From contig NZ_CP076668.1 of NCBI RefSeq assembly GCF_018968705.1, positions 2,925,001 to 2,989,000 on the forward strand: 64,000 nucleotides of DNA. The letters run 5' to 3'. The notes beneath the pieces were generated by a model. That model was not told the origin of the DNA. It saw only the letters and a list, made by a program, of their open reading frames with translations, and made no database searches. The translations under genes were made by a program, and so were the position numbers. The DNA is from Pseudomonas lijiangensis. GTDB taxonomy: Bacteria > Pseudomonadota > Gammaproteobacteria > Pseudomonadales > Pseudomonadaceae. Below are positions 1 through 7,806 of this stretch, one piece after another (position 1 is the stretch's first letter; every line of letters starts with the position of its first letter).

Positions 1-389
1 GTAAAGCTAAAAATCTTTATATTGCTATTACCTGCGCGCTTATCAATGATATTGACGTGACTATTATCCTTCTCTTCAATGGTAACACCTTCCGCTCTAT
101 CAAAATATATAGGTGCCATGAGTGGAAGCGTTAAATCTGCATTCGCGACCTCAATGGTGTGAGGCTCAAGTTTTCCCGACGGCGATGTAGATTTCAGCTC
201 TAGAATTTTTATTGTGTTTTTTGCAAGGCGTTGTTGCACCTCTGGAGCGGTTGAAAACACCTTGAGGAATAAGTCAAACTTGTCATTGGGGCACTCATGT
301 GCGTTCGCATTACCATGAAACAAGCTAAGCCCTGAGGCAGTAAAAGCAATTAACGCCAAAAAGCGTTTTTTCTTTAGATTAAGGGCCAT
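1..389 (-). CDS. Secreted protein, partial (3' end outside window); candidate T6SS immunity protein
   Basis: Reading the minus strand from an ATG at 389 gives an open frame of 129 codons that runs off the left edge of the window, so the C-terminus is missing. The N-terminus has a Lys/Arg-rich start (ALNLKKKR), a hydrophobic stretch and an Ala-x-Ala end (NANA, before HECP), which is a typical Sec signal peptide, so the product is expected in the periplasm. I do not recognise the mature part. It is the last visible gene of the AT-rich run behind vgrG and the peptidoglycan-hydrolase effector, in the same orientation. A role as a further immunity or accessory protein is inferred from position only. 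Confidence 0.6.
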   Translation of the reverse strand, partial: MALNLKKKRFLALIAFTASGLSLFHGNANAHECPNDKFDLFLKVFSTAPEVQQRLAKNTIKILELKSTSPSGKLEPHTIEVANADLTLPLMAPIYFDRAEGVTIEEKDNSHVNIIDKRAGNSNIKIFSF

Positions 390-413
390 CTCATCATACT
401 CTATTACTTTTGT

Positions 414-452
414 GAGGCGTGATATCTTACCTAAAACACGCCTCTATTTTTT
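414..452 (+). terminator. Hairpin with T-run, terminator-like
   Basis: GAGGCGTG (414-421) and CACGCCTC (437-444) form a perfect 8-bp stem around a 15-nt loop, followed on the plus strand by TATTTTTT (445-452). The U-run is on the plus-strand side although the flanking genes are on the minus strand. It may block antisense transcription, or act as a weak bidirectional terminator between the genes at 461 and 389. Confidence 0.45.
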
Positions 453-460
453 GATTCTTC

Positions 461-1231
461 TCAACAGCCGTCTACGTTACCGCACTGAATCCAGCCACGA
501 ATCAACTTCCCCTTGGCAGTCTTATATACAACCGAAATCCATCCGGCCTCAACGGCTTCTTGTGTGACCTTGTCTCCTGCAACAAGATACTTGCGACTCA
601 TGTCAGCCAGTACAGGTGAATTGTATAAAGAAGATTTCTTATTAACGACCAAAGTCACAGGTGTACCGGAACTCCACTTTTTGTAAAATTCTGATTGAAG
701 CCTGGAAGTAACCGCATCCTTACTCTTGTACGGAAATAGATAGGCAACTTCTTTATAGTCATCTGCTAAAATATCGCCACCCTCACCAAAGTACTTGGAA
801 AGCTTATCATCCTTGGTGTAACCATTAGAGCTCTTTTTGTAAGCATGAACAGAATAGTACTCTCCCGAGTATTTGAGTCCCGTATCGGACCTGATCTCAA
901 CACCATGTATCACAAAAAGCTCTTTTTCACGACCTTGCTCTGCGTTAGCTAAAAAAGCGGCTTTGACTTCACCGGTGTCTGCTAAAAAAGGCAACTGCCC
1001 AATCAGGCTTCTGTCACCTGTGTTGCAGTTAAAGAAATTGATATCGATCCCTAACTGCTCACCCCCGCTGGTATCTCTCGCATCCTCATCAATGGGGACG
1101 AGATCAAAAGTAATGATTCCGTTTTCAACAGATATTGACCGAAATGCTTTACCTTCAAGCACCTCACAGGAAAATACACTAAATGGATAAAAGATACATA
1201 GAGTAACCAAGAATTTTTTGAGTAGGTTCAT
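461..1231 (-). CDS. Periplasmic SH3-domain protein, candidate T6SS immunity protein
   Basis: A 256-residue protein from the ATG at 1231. The longer frame starting at 1282 places extra residues ahead of a clear signal peptide (MNLLKKFLVTLC... ending near FSC), so I prefer 1231. The mature protein is acidic and its last 60 residues look like a bacterial SH3 fold (VAGDKV, GWISVVY, GWIQ). The gene lies downstream of the cell-wall hydrolase effector at 2169-5285 and after another secreted protein with a similar C-terminal SH3-like end. Periplasmic immunity proteins against peptidoglycan-degrading T6SS effectors are commonly secreted in this way; that role is inferred from location and export signal. 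AT-rich compared with the T6SS core genes. Confidence 0.6.
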   Translation of the reverse strand: MNLLKKFLVTLCIFYPFSVFSCEVLEGKAFRSISVENGIITFDLVPIDEDARDTSGGEQLGIDINFFNCNTGDRSLIGQLPFLADTGEVKAAFLANAEQGREKELFVIHGVEIRSDTGLKYSGEYYSVHAYKKSSNGYTKDDKLSKYFGEGGDILADDYKEVAYLFPYKSKDAVTSRLQSEFYKKWSSGTPVTLVVNKKSSLYNSPVLADMSRKYLVAGDKVTQEAVEAGWISVVYKTAKGKLIRGWIQCGNVDGC

Positions 1232-1392
1232 ATGGGTCCCATGGATGCTAATCCGTGATTTTACACTGCCTGATGCGAACACAGTAAACTCAAAACGTAT
1301 GCTACCAAGAGCAAGGTAAAAAGCATAAATAACGTAAGTAGCATTAACTATCGCCCCCTCACGCCACCACTCTTGCCAAGGAGTAGTCTGAA

Positions 1393-1408
1393 GGGGGATT
1401 TATCCCCC
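1393..1408. repeat. Short GC-rich hairpin between two cargo genes
   Basis: GGGGGA (1393-1398), loop TTTA, TCCCCC (1403-1408), inside the 206-bp gap between the genes starting at 1231 and ending at 1438. No U-run follows on the minus strand, so it may be an mRNA stabiliser or attenuator rather than a terminator. Confidence 0.3.
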
Positions 1409-1437
1409 CCCAGTAGCCTGCATACTTTGGCCAGCCA

Positions 1438-2169
1438 CTAAATCACAGAAGAAATACTAATCCATCGTATCAAATAGTTTCCATTTTTCATCTTGTACGA
1501 AATTTTAAGAAAGCCATTCTTGTATTCTAAAATCCTGACCTCATCTCCAGAGATTAAATAACCCTTAGTTTTAGACGACTCCGATGGCTCAGAGTATAAA
1601 AAAATTTTTTCTGAGCTGACGCTTGTAGTAATCTCGCCGCCCGCGAGCATCAGAGCATCCTTATTGAAAACCTCTGAAATGTGCATGTCTGAAAAATTCA
1701 ATTTTTCCAGATTTTTAAGATTACTCACTAAGGTTATAGATTTTACTTTCTCAGAAGTATCAAATGATGGAAGACGCATCTCTTTTGTTGCACCCTTCAA
1801 ATAGATACCATCCTTTGCTGGAGCCAACTCAATTGCGTCCACGCCATTCGGATAGTTCCACAATATCTGATATGCGCCACTTTCTGTTTTTGTAATATCT
1901 GGTTGGTTCGTCCCATCTCTGACGCTATCTAGGCTTACAAAATTTTTATTGGAGGACAGTAATATGACCTTGTCACCGCTTCTTGAGTAAAAGCTAAGCA
2001 CTGCATTATCAGAGCTTTCGGGCGCTTCATATATGCAAGCAAAATCTGCCCCCATATTAAATTGCTGATATAGAACAGCGTCGCGAGGGATCGATTTCTC
2101 ACATTCCTCTGCTGCTTGCACACTTGAGAAAAAAAATAAAAACGCTGCTAATACAGTAAAACTTTTCAT
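1438..2169 (-). CDS. Periplasmic SH3-domain protein, candidate immunity protein for the effector at 2169-5285
   Basis: A 243-residue protein with an N-terminal signal peptide (MKSFTVLAAFLFFFSSVQA). The C-terminal 60 residues have the pattern of a bacterial SH3 domain (FLYSEP, GYLISGDEVRIL, GFLKISY, LIRWISI). The start codon overlaps the effector's stop codon as TAATG at 2167-2171, so translation is probably coupled. That is the arrangement expected of a cognate immunity gene made together with its toxin. The middle of the protein is not recognised. AT-rich codon use, as in the other cargo genes. The immunity role is inferred from coupling and predicted periplasmic location, which matches the cell-wall target of the effector. 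Confidence 0.65.
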   Translation of the reverse strand: MKSFTVLAAFLFFFSSVQAAEECEKSIPRDAVLYQQFNMGADFACIYEAPESSDNAVLSFYSRSGDKVILLSSNKNFVSLDSVRDGTNQPDITKTESGAYQILWNYPNGVDAIELAPAKDGIYLKGATKEMRLPSFDTSEKVKSITLVSNLKNLEKLNFSDMHISEVFNKDALMLAGGEITTSVSSEKIFLYSEPSESSKTKGYLISGDEVRILEYKNGFLKISYKMKNGNYLIRWISISSVI

Positions 2170-5100
2170 TACCAGTTAGCCTTTAGATTGTTATAAGCAT
2201 TTGAAATTTTCGTATCATAACCGACTTGATTTTCGCCATTATATTTCTTAGCAATGGTCAGCCAGTTTTTTTGCTTCATCGGTTCAAGCATATTTTTCTC
2301 TTTGGTAAGAAATATCTTAAAGTATTGCAAGTGCTGCAATGCGCAGTAGTTCTGCGCCTCTACCAATTCATCTGTGCTTTTATACAAGCGAGCATAATAC
2401 GCTCCCATAACCTGGAATTTCCCCCAGGAGCATGACTTATTTGCAGCATCACGATCTAGTTCGCGCGCGCGCTGAAGTCGTTCATACTGTGATTGCTCAC
2501 TACCATAGGAATAACCAGCTTGGTAGGTATGGACAATTTTAGGCTCGCTAGTAGCTAAAGCATTTAATTGCTGATCGGTATATCCTTTATTTTTAAGAAA
2601 GCGGTACATATAGTGACGTTCATAAAGTATTGCCGCGTGTTGCTGGCCAGGAACAAATTCTTTGAATGGTACCTTATCTCCTGTTTCTGCAACTGCTATC
2701 GCACGAAGCACTTCTTTCTCGACGCCAAGCTGAGTCGCCAATAATTCAAAATGCTCTTTCGTCACATCCCTGACACCTGTTTGACAAGGAGAGTCTACAA
2801 TGCCTTGATCAAAGCAAAAGCATTTATTATTGGATAGCATATTACCGATCATTGCTACCGGATGAAAATGTTTAACGACACCTGTACCGTCACCTATTTT
2901 AGCTGTACCTGTCAGTTCATCCCAAAAAACCAATTTATCTATTCGATCTTTCTCGTGTTTCAGCACAGCAGGATAGGCCTCTAACAAAACGTCTAAACGG
3001 GACCATTTAGAAGTATCTGATTTAGATTTCCACTCTGTCGGATGATCCGCAACCAATTTCGACCAACGCCCTCTAAACTCTAAGTTCTTTAAGGCAGTTG
3101 GCAGGTCTTCGACTGTTATCTTATTGTCATTATTCCCGTACTTATCCAAATCGTTGTAGATATCTTTGAAAAACGCAGGCAGGTCATTAACATCCAGAAA
3201 GCCGTCAGCATTTTGGTTATTTTCTTTGACGATTTTGAAGCCCAACGTTTCCCAGTCATGCTGAGTGATCAGCTTGGCCGACTCTTTCTTCAGCAAACCA
3301 GTTTTGCTTTCTCCGCTGTCGACAACAGTGATCTCATACCAATCAACCGTATCTTTGAAAGGTATCGCCTTAGCTAAGTCTACAAAGTGCTCACTTGATA
3401 GCTCTATCTCTCCTACCAGCGGCGTTTTTTTATTCAATACCGTTGCGGCAGGCAAGTGTATATATTTTTTACCGTCCTTTATACCCGCTTTATTCTTAAG
3501 AAAATCTTCTATTCGAGGATCCGCCGAAAAAACCTCTACATGAATCTGATGCTTTCCTGATATCCCGCCGGTAGGGCCGGAAATGTTTTCATTGAGTCCC
3601 AAGTAGCCGATCGGGTCACCAGCTTTAATTGCGGTTTCAACGGATACAACTTCGTCAAAAGTCGACGGAATGAGTTCTTGCCACTGAACAAAACGATTGG
3701 GGGATATATCTTCTACACAAGCCCAAAACGAAGTGGGCACAACCATTGTGCTGTTTTTCAATCCGGTGGGCGGACCTGATGTACTAGGTATAAATGTACA
3801 CTCTGCCATTCGAAGGGTTTGATTACCCAGTTTAAGATTGAGAACTTTAGCACTATCAAATTCAATCGTGCTGTTTGTGCATAAAACTAAACCTTCACTT
3901 CCGCTTTGAGTTGCTGCACTGATAGGCAACCCTGCCTGAGCGCCATGAGCAAGAGCGGCTGGAGGCTGGCGGAGAGTAAGTCCGGATCCTGTAACGACTG
4001 CTCTCACCTTTCCCTTCCAGTAACCTGGCTTGGTTCGCTCAGGAGGAATTATTTCATTCCAGCTAGGGTCGCCATTAGTTCTAGGATATGCAGCACCATT
4101 TTTCTTGTAGGCAAACCAGAACTCTTGCCCCTCGGTACGACCAGTGACTGTACCTTTTAACAGCTTGCCTTTGGCATGAACATGGTCAGGGTGTTCTTCT
4201 AAAATTTCTATTTCCGCACCAGCCGAAATACCCCCATACTCCTGACAGTTGGCAGCACCCGCTATATCACTTCGAGCCTTAAAGCCACTTGCAATCATCT
4301 TGATTCGTGGCAATTTAACTTCATCAGGTGCAGCAGGATACCGGTCAAATGGCAGTAAATGCATGTAAAGACTATAAAAAATCAGTTCATTACATACTCC
4401 AGGCGTCACCTCTGTGTTGACAGGTGACTTGTAGTCATGCCTTACAAGGCAGAAAGAATTTGAATACTTAAGTGTTTCAGTAGCGTTCGCACCTATAAAC
4501 TCACTTGCCAGATAATCCTTATTAAGACGGTACGCCACAACGACTCCATCTCCAATACAGCGAACAGGCTCATCACGGATGCACTGTGGCGCACTCGCAT
4601 TACTAATATGAATTCCACCATGCCAAAAATTATGGCTGCCTAAGAGATAGTTGCCAGACGTCTCTGCCTCTAGCGCAGAGAACAACTCATCTGCATCTTT
4701 ATACGGTGCACCTCCAGCCTTGCGTATCGGAAATTGCCATGGGCTACTAACCTTTACAGTCTCCGCAGGTGCTGGTGCTGGTGCTGGTGCTGGCGCACCA
4801 CTGTTATCTCCATCTGGATGCGTCAGATTGGAAATATCGAACTCGCGAGGATTGACCGTAGCATGACCCTGAACCAGGTTCGGATGGCCTTTCGTGCCAT
4901 TGCGAAGCACCTCAAAGTGCAAGTGTGCGCCCGTGCCAATGCCTGTATTCCCGCATGGGCCAACAGACGCCCCTTTAGCCACGGAGCTCCCTATAGCCAG
5001 AGGGGAAGCAGATCTCATGTGCGCATACAATGTATGAACAATCTCTGTCCCATTGGCGTGCTCAAGTACTACCAGATTTCCATACCCGGACATGGTGCCT

Positions 5101-5285
5101 TTATAGACAACCTTTCCTGCGCCCGCGGCTGGGATCGACGTACCACTAGGTGCCGCCCAGTCCTCTCCTCGATGCGGACGGACTTCACCTGTCACTGGAT
5201 GAGTACGCGTGGGGTTCCACGCGCTCGTGTAAACAAAAGGTGCACCTGGGTTATACAATTCCATGTTATTACTCACTGTACTCAT
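2169..5285 (-). CDS. Dual-domain T6SS peptidoglycan hydrolase effector: M23 peptidase-like plus N-acetylmuramidase-like
   Basis: A 1038-residue protein from the ATG at 5285; a TTG at 5327 and an ATG at 5264 are alternatives. Residues about 10-150 form an M23/LytM metallopeptidase-like domain with HRGED (His38, Asp42), TLYAHM and HLHFE (His121, His123), the expected zinc and catalytic residues. An Ala-Pro repeat linker follows. A second, diverged M23-like region has HGGIHI, YSLYMHL and QIHVEV. At about 689-700 lies a canonical EF-hand loop (NQNADGFLDVND), with a weaker second one (ITVED) soon after. Residues about 835-1038 resemble the DUF3380 N-acetylmuramidase family: RAIAVAETG with Glu867 as likely catalytic acid, ILYERH, SCSWGKFQVMG and KYNG. 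No signal peptide, as expected for T6SS delivery. It lies behind vgrG and before secreted candidate immunity proteins. It should cut both peptide and glycan bonds; TseP of Aeromonas is a comparable two-activity effector. Confidence 0.85.
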   Translation of the reverse strand: MSTVSNNMELYNPGAPFVYTSAWNPTRTHPVTGEVRPHRGEDWAAPSGTSIPAAGAGKVVYKGTMSGYGNLVVLEHANGTEIVHTLYAHMRSASPLAIGSSVAKGASVGPCGNTGIGTGAHLHFEVLRNGTKGHPNLVQGHATVNPREFDISNLTHPDGDNSGAPAPAPAPAPAETVKVSSPWQFPIRKAGGAPYKDADELFSALEAETSGNYLLGSHNFWHGGIHISNASAPQCIRDEPVRCIGDGVVVAYRLNKDYLASEFIGANATETLKYSNSFCLVRHDYKSPVNTEVTPGVCNELIFYSLYMHLLPFDRYPAAPDEVKLPRIKMIASGFKARSDIAGAANCQEYGGISAGAEIEILEEHPDHVHAKGKLLKGTVTGRTEGQEFWFAYKKNGAAYPRTNGDPSWNEIIPPERTKPGYWKGKVRAVVTGSGLTLRQPPAALAHGAQAGLPISAATQSGSEGLVLCTNSTIEFDSAKVLNLKLGNQTLRMAECTFIPSTSGPPTGLKNSTMVVPTSFWACVEDISPNRFVQWQELIPSTFDEVVSVETAIKAGDPIGYLGLNENISGPTGGISGKHQIHVEVFSADPRIEDFLKNKAGIKDGKKYIHLPAATVLNKKTPLVGEIELSSEHFVDLAKAIPFKDTVDWYEITVVDSGESKTGLLKKESAKLITQHDWETLGFKIVKENNQNADGFLDVNDLPAFFKDIYNDLDKYGNNDNKITVEDLPTALKNLEFRGRWSKLVADHPTEWKSKSDTSKWSRLDVLLEAYPAVLKHEKDRIDKLVFWDELTGTAKIGDGTGVVKHFHPVAMIGNMLSNNKCFCFDQGIVDSPCQTGVRDVTKEHFELLATQLGVEKEVLRAIAVAETGDKVPFKEFVPGQQHAAILYERHYMYRFLKNKGYTDQQLNALATSEPKIVHTYQAGYSYGSEQSQYERLQRARELDRDAANKSCSWGKFQVMGAYYARLYKSTDELVEAQNYCALQHLQYFKIFLTKEKNMLEPMKQKNWLTIAKKYNGENQVGYDTKISNAYNNLKANW
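4768..4797. repeat. GGTGCT hexanucleotide tandem repeat coding an Ala-Pro linker
   Basis: Four perfect GGTGCT units (4768-4791) plus a degenerate fifth, encoding the alternating Ala-Pro linker of the effector between its first M23 domain and the rest. The unit is a multiple of three, so slippage would change linker length without shifting the frame. Confidence 0.8.
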
Positions 5286-5739
5286 CACAGTAGAAAACAG
5301 AACTTCCCCGTTGCTTGGGGTTTGCAATCAAAATAGGTGAAACACCGTCATTTTGATTTAGCTTTATATCTGGAAACTGCGTACGCAATCTTGCTTCAAC
5401 GGTCGCAGGGCTATCCTTTAAATAGATAGCATGAACACTGAAAGGACCATGATAAGGAATCGCAACTTCACTTACGGCCAAGCCATAAAAAGTATCATTT
5501 ACACAGTAGAACGCTACTTCATCGATGCGACACGGCTCAAGTTGGCGTTCAGAAAAATACTGGCCGCTGGCTTTTTTTGTCACAGGATCAAGAAAGATAT
5601 TTTTAATCTGGCAGGCCTCAATGCCGTTAAATTGCTCTTCCAGAGACGTGCTCGCGCAAGCATCTAAAACTGCTAAAGGCGCAAGGAAGAAAAACGCTAA
5701 AAATTTATATCGCGCAAGAGGTAACTTGATATTGAACAT
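5269..5739 (-). CDS. Small secreted protein between vgrG and the effector
   Basis: A 156-residue protein with a basic, hydrophobic N-terminus ending in LAVLDACAS, which can be read as a Sec signal or as a poor lipobox with Asp at -2. The mature part has several Cys residues (EACQIKN, EPCRID, FYCVND, FYCDEY) that could form disulfides in the periplasm. The family is not recognised. It starts 9 bp after the vgrG stop and overlaps the effector start at 5285 by 17 bp, so the three genes are co-transcribed. A signal peptide argues against a cytoplasmic adaptor and favours a second immunity or protective protein; this is inference. AT-rich like its neighbours. Confidence 0.6.
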   Translation of the reverse strand: MFNIKLPLARYKFLAFFFLAPLAVLDACASTSLEEQFNGIEACQIKNIFLDPVTKKASGQYFSERQLEPCRIDEVAFYCVNDTFYGLAVSEVAIPYHGPFSVHAIYLKDSPATVEARLRTQFPDIKLNQNDGVSPILIANPKQRGSSVFYCDEYSE

Positions 5740-5748
5740 TGCTTTCCC

Positions 5749-7785
5749 TTACTCAGAAAACACAAAAAAAGCCTTCGGCTTAACCTTCTCAGGCGGCGCA
5801 TTCACCAGAGCCTGATCCATCAGACTCCCCGCCTTGTCCTTATCCGCCGCGCCCGGCAGCACGGGCGGTTTGATCGCGATTCCCGTACCTGACCCTGCCG
5901 AGCCGCCGGCATTGATCTTCACTACCGGGCCAATCACGGTAATGCCGCCACCATCGAGCTTGATAAAGCTCCCGCCTCCCAGCGCCGTCAGTTCCGTGCC
6001 GGCTTCGATGACGATCTTGTCGCCAGCCTTGAGGTGGATTTCCCTGCCGACGCTGGTCAGTTGTGCCGTGCCGAGCTTCACATGCTGGTTTTGTCCGATG
6101 GTGAGGTGGTCATCCATCCGGACCTCGACCTTGCGGTCGCTGTGGGTGGTGCGGTGTTCTTCGGCCTTGAGTTCGGTGTAGGTGTTTTTCTCTACAGTGT
6201 CGTGGCGTTCGTTGCCGACGCGGATTTTCTGGTCGTGCTCGATGTTTTCATCCCAGTCGCGCTGGGCGTGGATGTAGATCTGTTCGGCACCTTTCTTGTC
6301 TTCGATGCGCAGTTCGTTGTAACCGCCACCGCCAGGAGAGCTGAGGGTCTTGAAGACGGTGCGGGTCTTGTTCGCTGGCAGCGTGTAGGGAACCTGGTTT
6401 TCCTTGTGGTACAGGCAGCCGTTCACCAGTGGCTGGTCGGGGTCACCTTCGAGGAAGGTGACAAGAACTTCCATGCCGATCCGCGGGATGGAAATAGCGC
6501 CATAGCGATCACCTGCCCAGGCAGTGGAGACGCGCAACCAGCAACTGGTCTTGTCGTCGGCCTGGCCTTCCCGGTCCCAGTGGAACTGCACTTTGATCCG
6601 GCCGTACTGGTCGCAGTGGATCTCTTCACCTTTTGGCCCTGTGACGGTGGCGGTCTGGGTACCGAGCACACGGGGTTTGGTGTGCTCCAGCGCCGGACGG
6701 TAGAACACGGCCCACGGGGTCGCGAGGAAGCGGTTGCGGTAGCCCTGATGGAAATCGTCCTTGTTGTCAGTGGTGTCGCTGGTTACCGACTCTTCCAGCA
6801 CTTGCGGCTGTTTGCCTTCATGAAAGATTTCGGTCAGCAGCCACAGGTCGTTCCACTCGGTACGAGGGTGGTCGGAGAGTTCCAGGAAGTGCCCGCTGGT
6901 GAGGGTCGTCTGGTCGCCCCAGCCCTCGACCTGCTGGTAGTCGGCACGATGACGCTCCAGCGCCCGCTGGCTGAGGAATTTACCCCGGGCACGATCCAGG
7001 AAGCTGCCCGGATAGTCGTAGTCTTCCAGGTCTGGTTCAGTGCTTTCGCCAGCGGGTTTCCAGGCGGCTTCGAGTTGCATGTTGGGCTTCTCGAAGTCGT
7101 AATCACGGCGGGTGACGCGGCTGGTGCGGGTTTCCAGGCGCAGTTTGAAGCCCTTGATCACCGGTTCGTCGGCAACCAGGCCACTGCCTTGTACATACGC
7201 TGTGGGCTGGCCGAGCTTGGGGAATACGGTCTGGTCGTCGCCAAATACCAGCAGATGAAGTTTTTCGCTGTGCTGGAAGTGATAGTGAATCCCCTCCTCC
7301 TCACACAGGCGCTGGATAAAGTGCAGGTCGGTTTCGTCGTACTGCACGCAATACTCGCGCTTGGGGCACGGCTGGCTGAGCTGGAAGCTGTAGGCGTTAC
7401 CCTTGATGCCGTGCTCTTCGAGGATCAGTGCAATGATCTCGGGCGCCGACAGTTGCTGGTAGATGCGCTGGTTGGTCCTGTGGTGCAGGTACTGCAACTG
7501 CGGCACCAGAGACAGGGTGTAACGGGTCAGACGCTTGCCGGCGTCGCCTTGGGCGATACGGTATATCTGGCCATGAATGCCGCTGCCCTGCGGGTCGAAC
7601 GCCAGGAACGCCTGCTTGTGCAGGAGCTTTTCCAGGTCCAGATCAGGGTTTTCGCTGACAAGTTCCACGTCGAAACGAAAGGCCTGGCTGATGCCTTCTG
7701 TACCCGTAAAAGCCAGCACCTGCAGATCGCCCTCGTAATCTTCGATGGTCAGGCTGAAGTGCGTTTCGTTGGAAGGGTTGAACAT
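5749..7785 (-). CDS. vgrG: VgrG/TssI spike protein of the T6SS
   Basis: A 678-residue standard-length VgrG. It has the gp27-like N-terminal part (FRFDVELVSENPDLDLEKLL, HFIQRLCEEEGIHYHFQH), the OB-fold and gp5-like region (DQYGRIKVQFHWDREG, CWLRVSTAWAGDRYGA, PRIGMEVLVTFLEGDPDQP) and a C-terminal beta-helix with repeated short motifs ending near GGGITVIGPVVKINAGG. VgrG trimers cap the Hcp tube, bind PAAR tips and carry effectors. A good Shine-Dalgarno (AGGGAGC) precedes the ATG at 7785. The last residues (KPKAFFVFSE) lie where base composition turns AT-rich, the junction with the cargo region. It is the last gene of the structural run, after the kinase, and no Tap/DUF4123 chaperone gene lies beside it. 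Confidence 0.97.
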   Translation of the reverse strand: MFNPSNETHFSLTIEDYEGDLQVLAFTGTEGISQAFRFDVELVSENPDLDLEKLLHKQAFLAFDPQGSGIHGQIYRIAQGDAGKRLTRYTLSLVPQLQYLHHRTNQRIYQQLSAPEIIALILEEHGIKGNAYSFQLSQPCPKREYCVQYDETDLHFIQRLCEEEGIHYHFQHSEKLHLLVFGDDQTVFPKLGQPTAYVQGSGLVADEPVIKGFKLRLETRTSRVTRRDYDFEKPNMQLEAAWKPAGESTEPDLEDYDYPGSFLDRARGKFLSQRALERHRADYQQVEGWGDQTTLTSGHFLELSDHPRTEWNDLWLLTEIFHEGKQPQVLEESVTSDTTDNKDDFHQGYRNRFLATPWAVFYRPALEHTKPRVLGTQTATVTGPKGEEIHCDQYGRIKVQFHWDREGQADDKTSCWLRVSTAWAGDRYGAISIPRIGMEVLVTFLEGDPDQPLVNGCLYHKENQVPYTLPANKTRTVFKTLSSPGGGGYNELRIEDKKGAEQIYIHAQRDWDENIEHDQKIRVGNERHDTVEKNTYTELKAEEHRTTHSDRKVEVRMDDHLTIGQNQHVKLGTAQLTSVGREIHLKAGDKIVIEAGTELTALGGGSFIKLDGGGITVIGPVVKINAGGSAGSGTGIAIKPPVLPGAADKDKAGSLMDQALVNAPPEKVKPKAFFVFSE

Positions 7786-7806
7786 TGTTTGCTCCCTGTT
7801 CGGTAG

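Noticed and set aside
1393..1408. GC-rich hairpin as an intrinsic terminator
   Set aside because: No U-run follows on the minus strand, so it is listed only as a small repeat.
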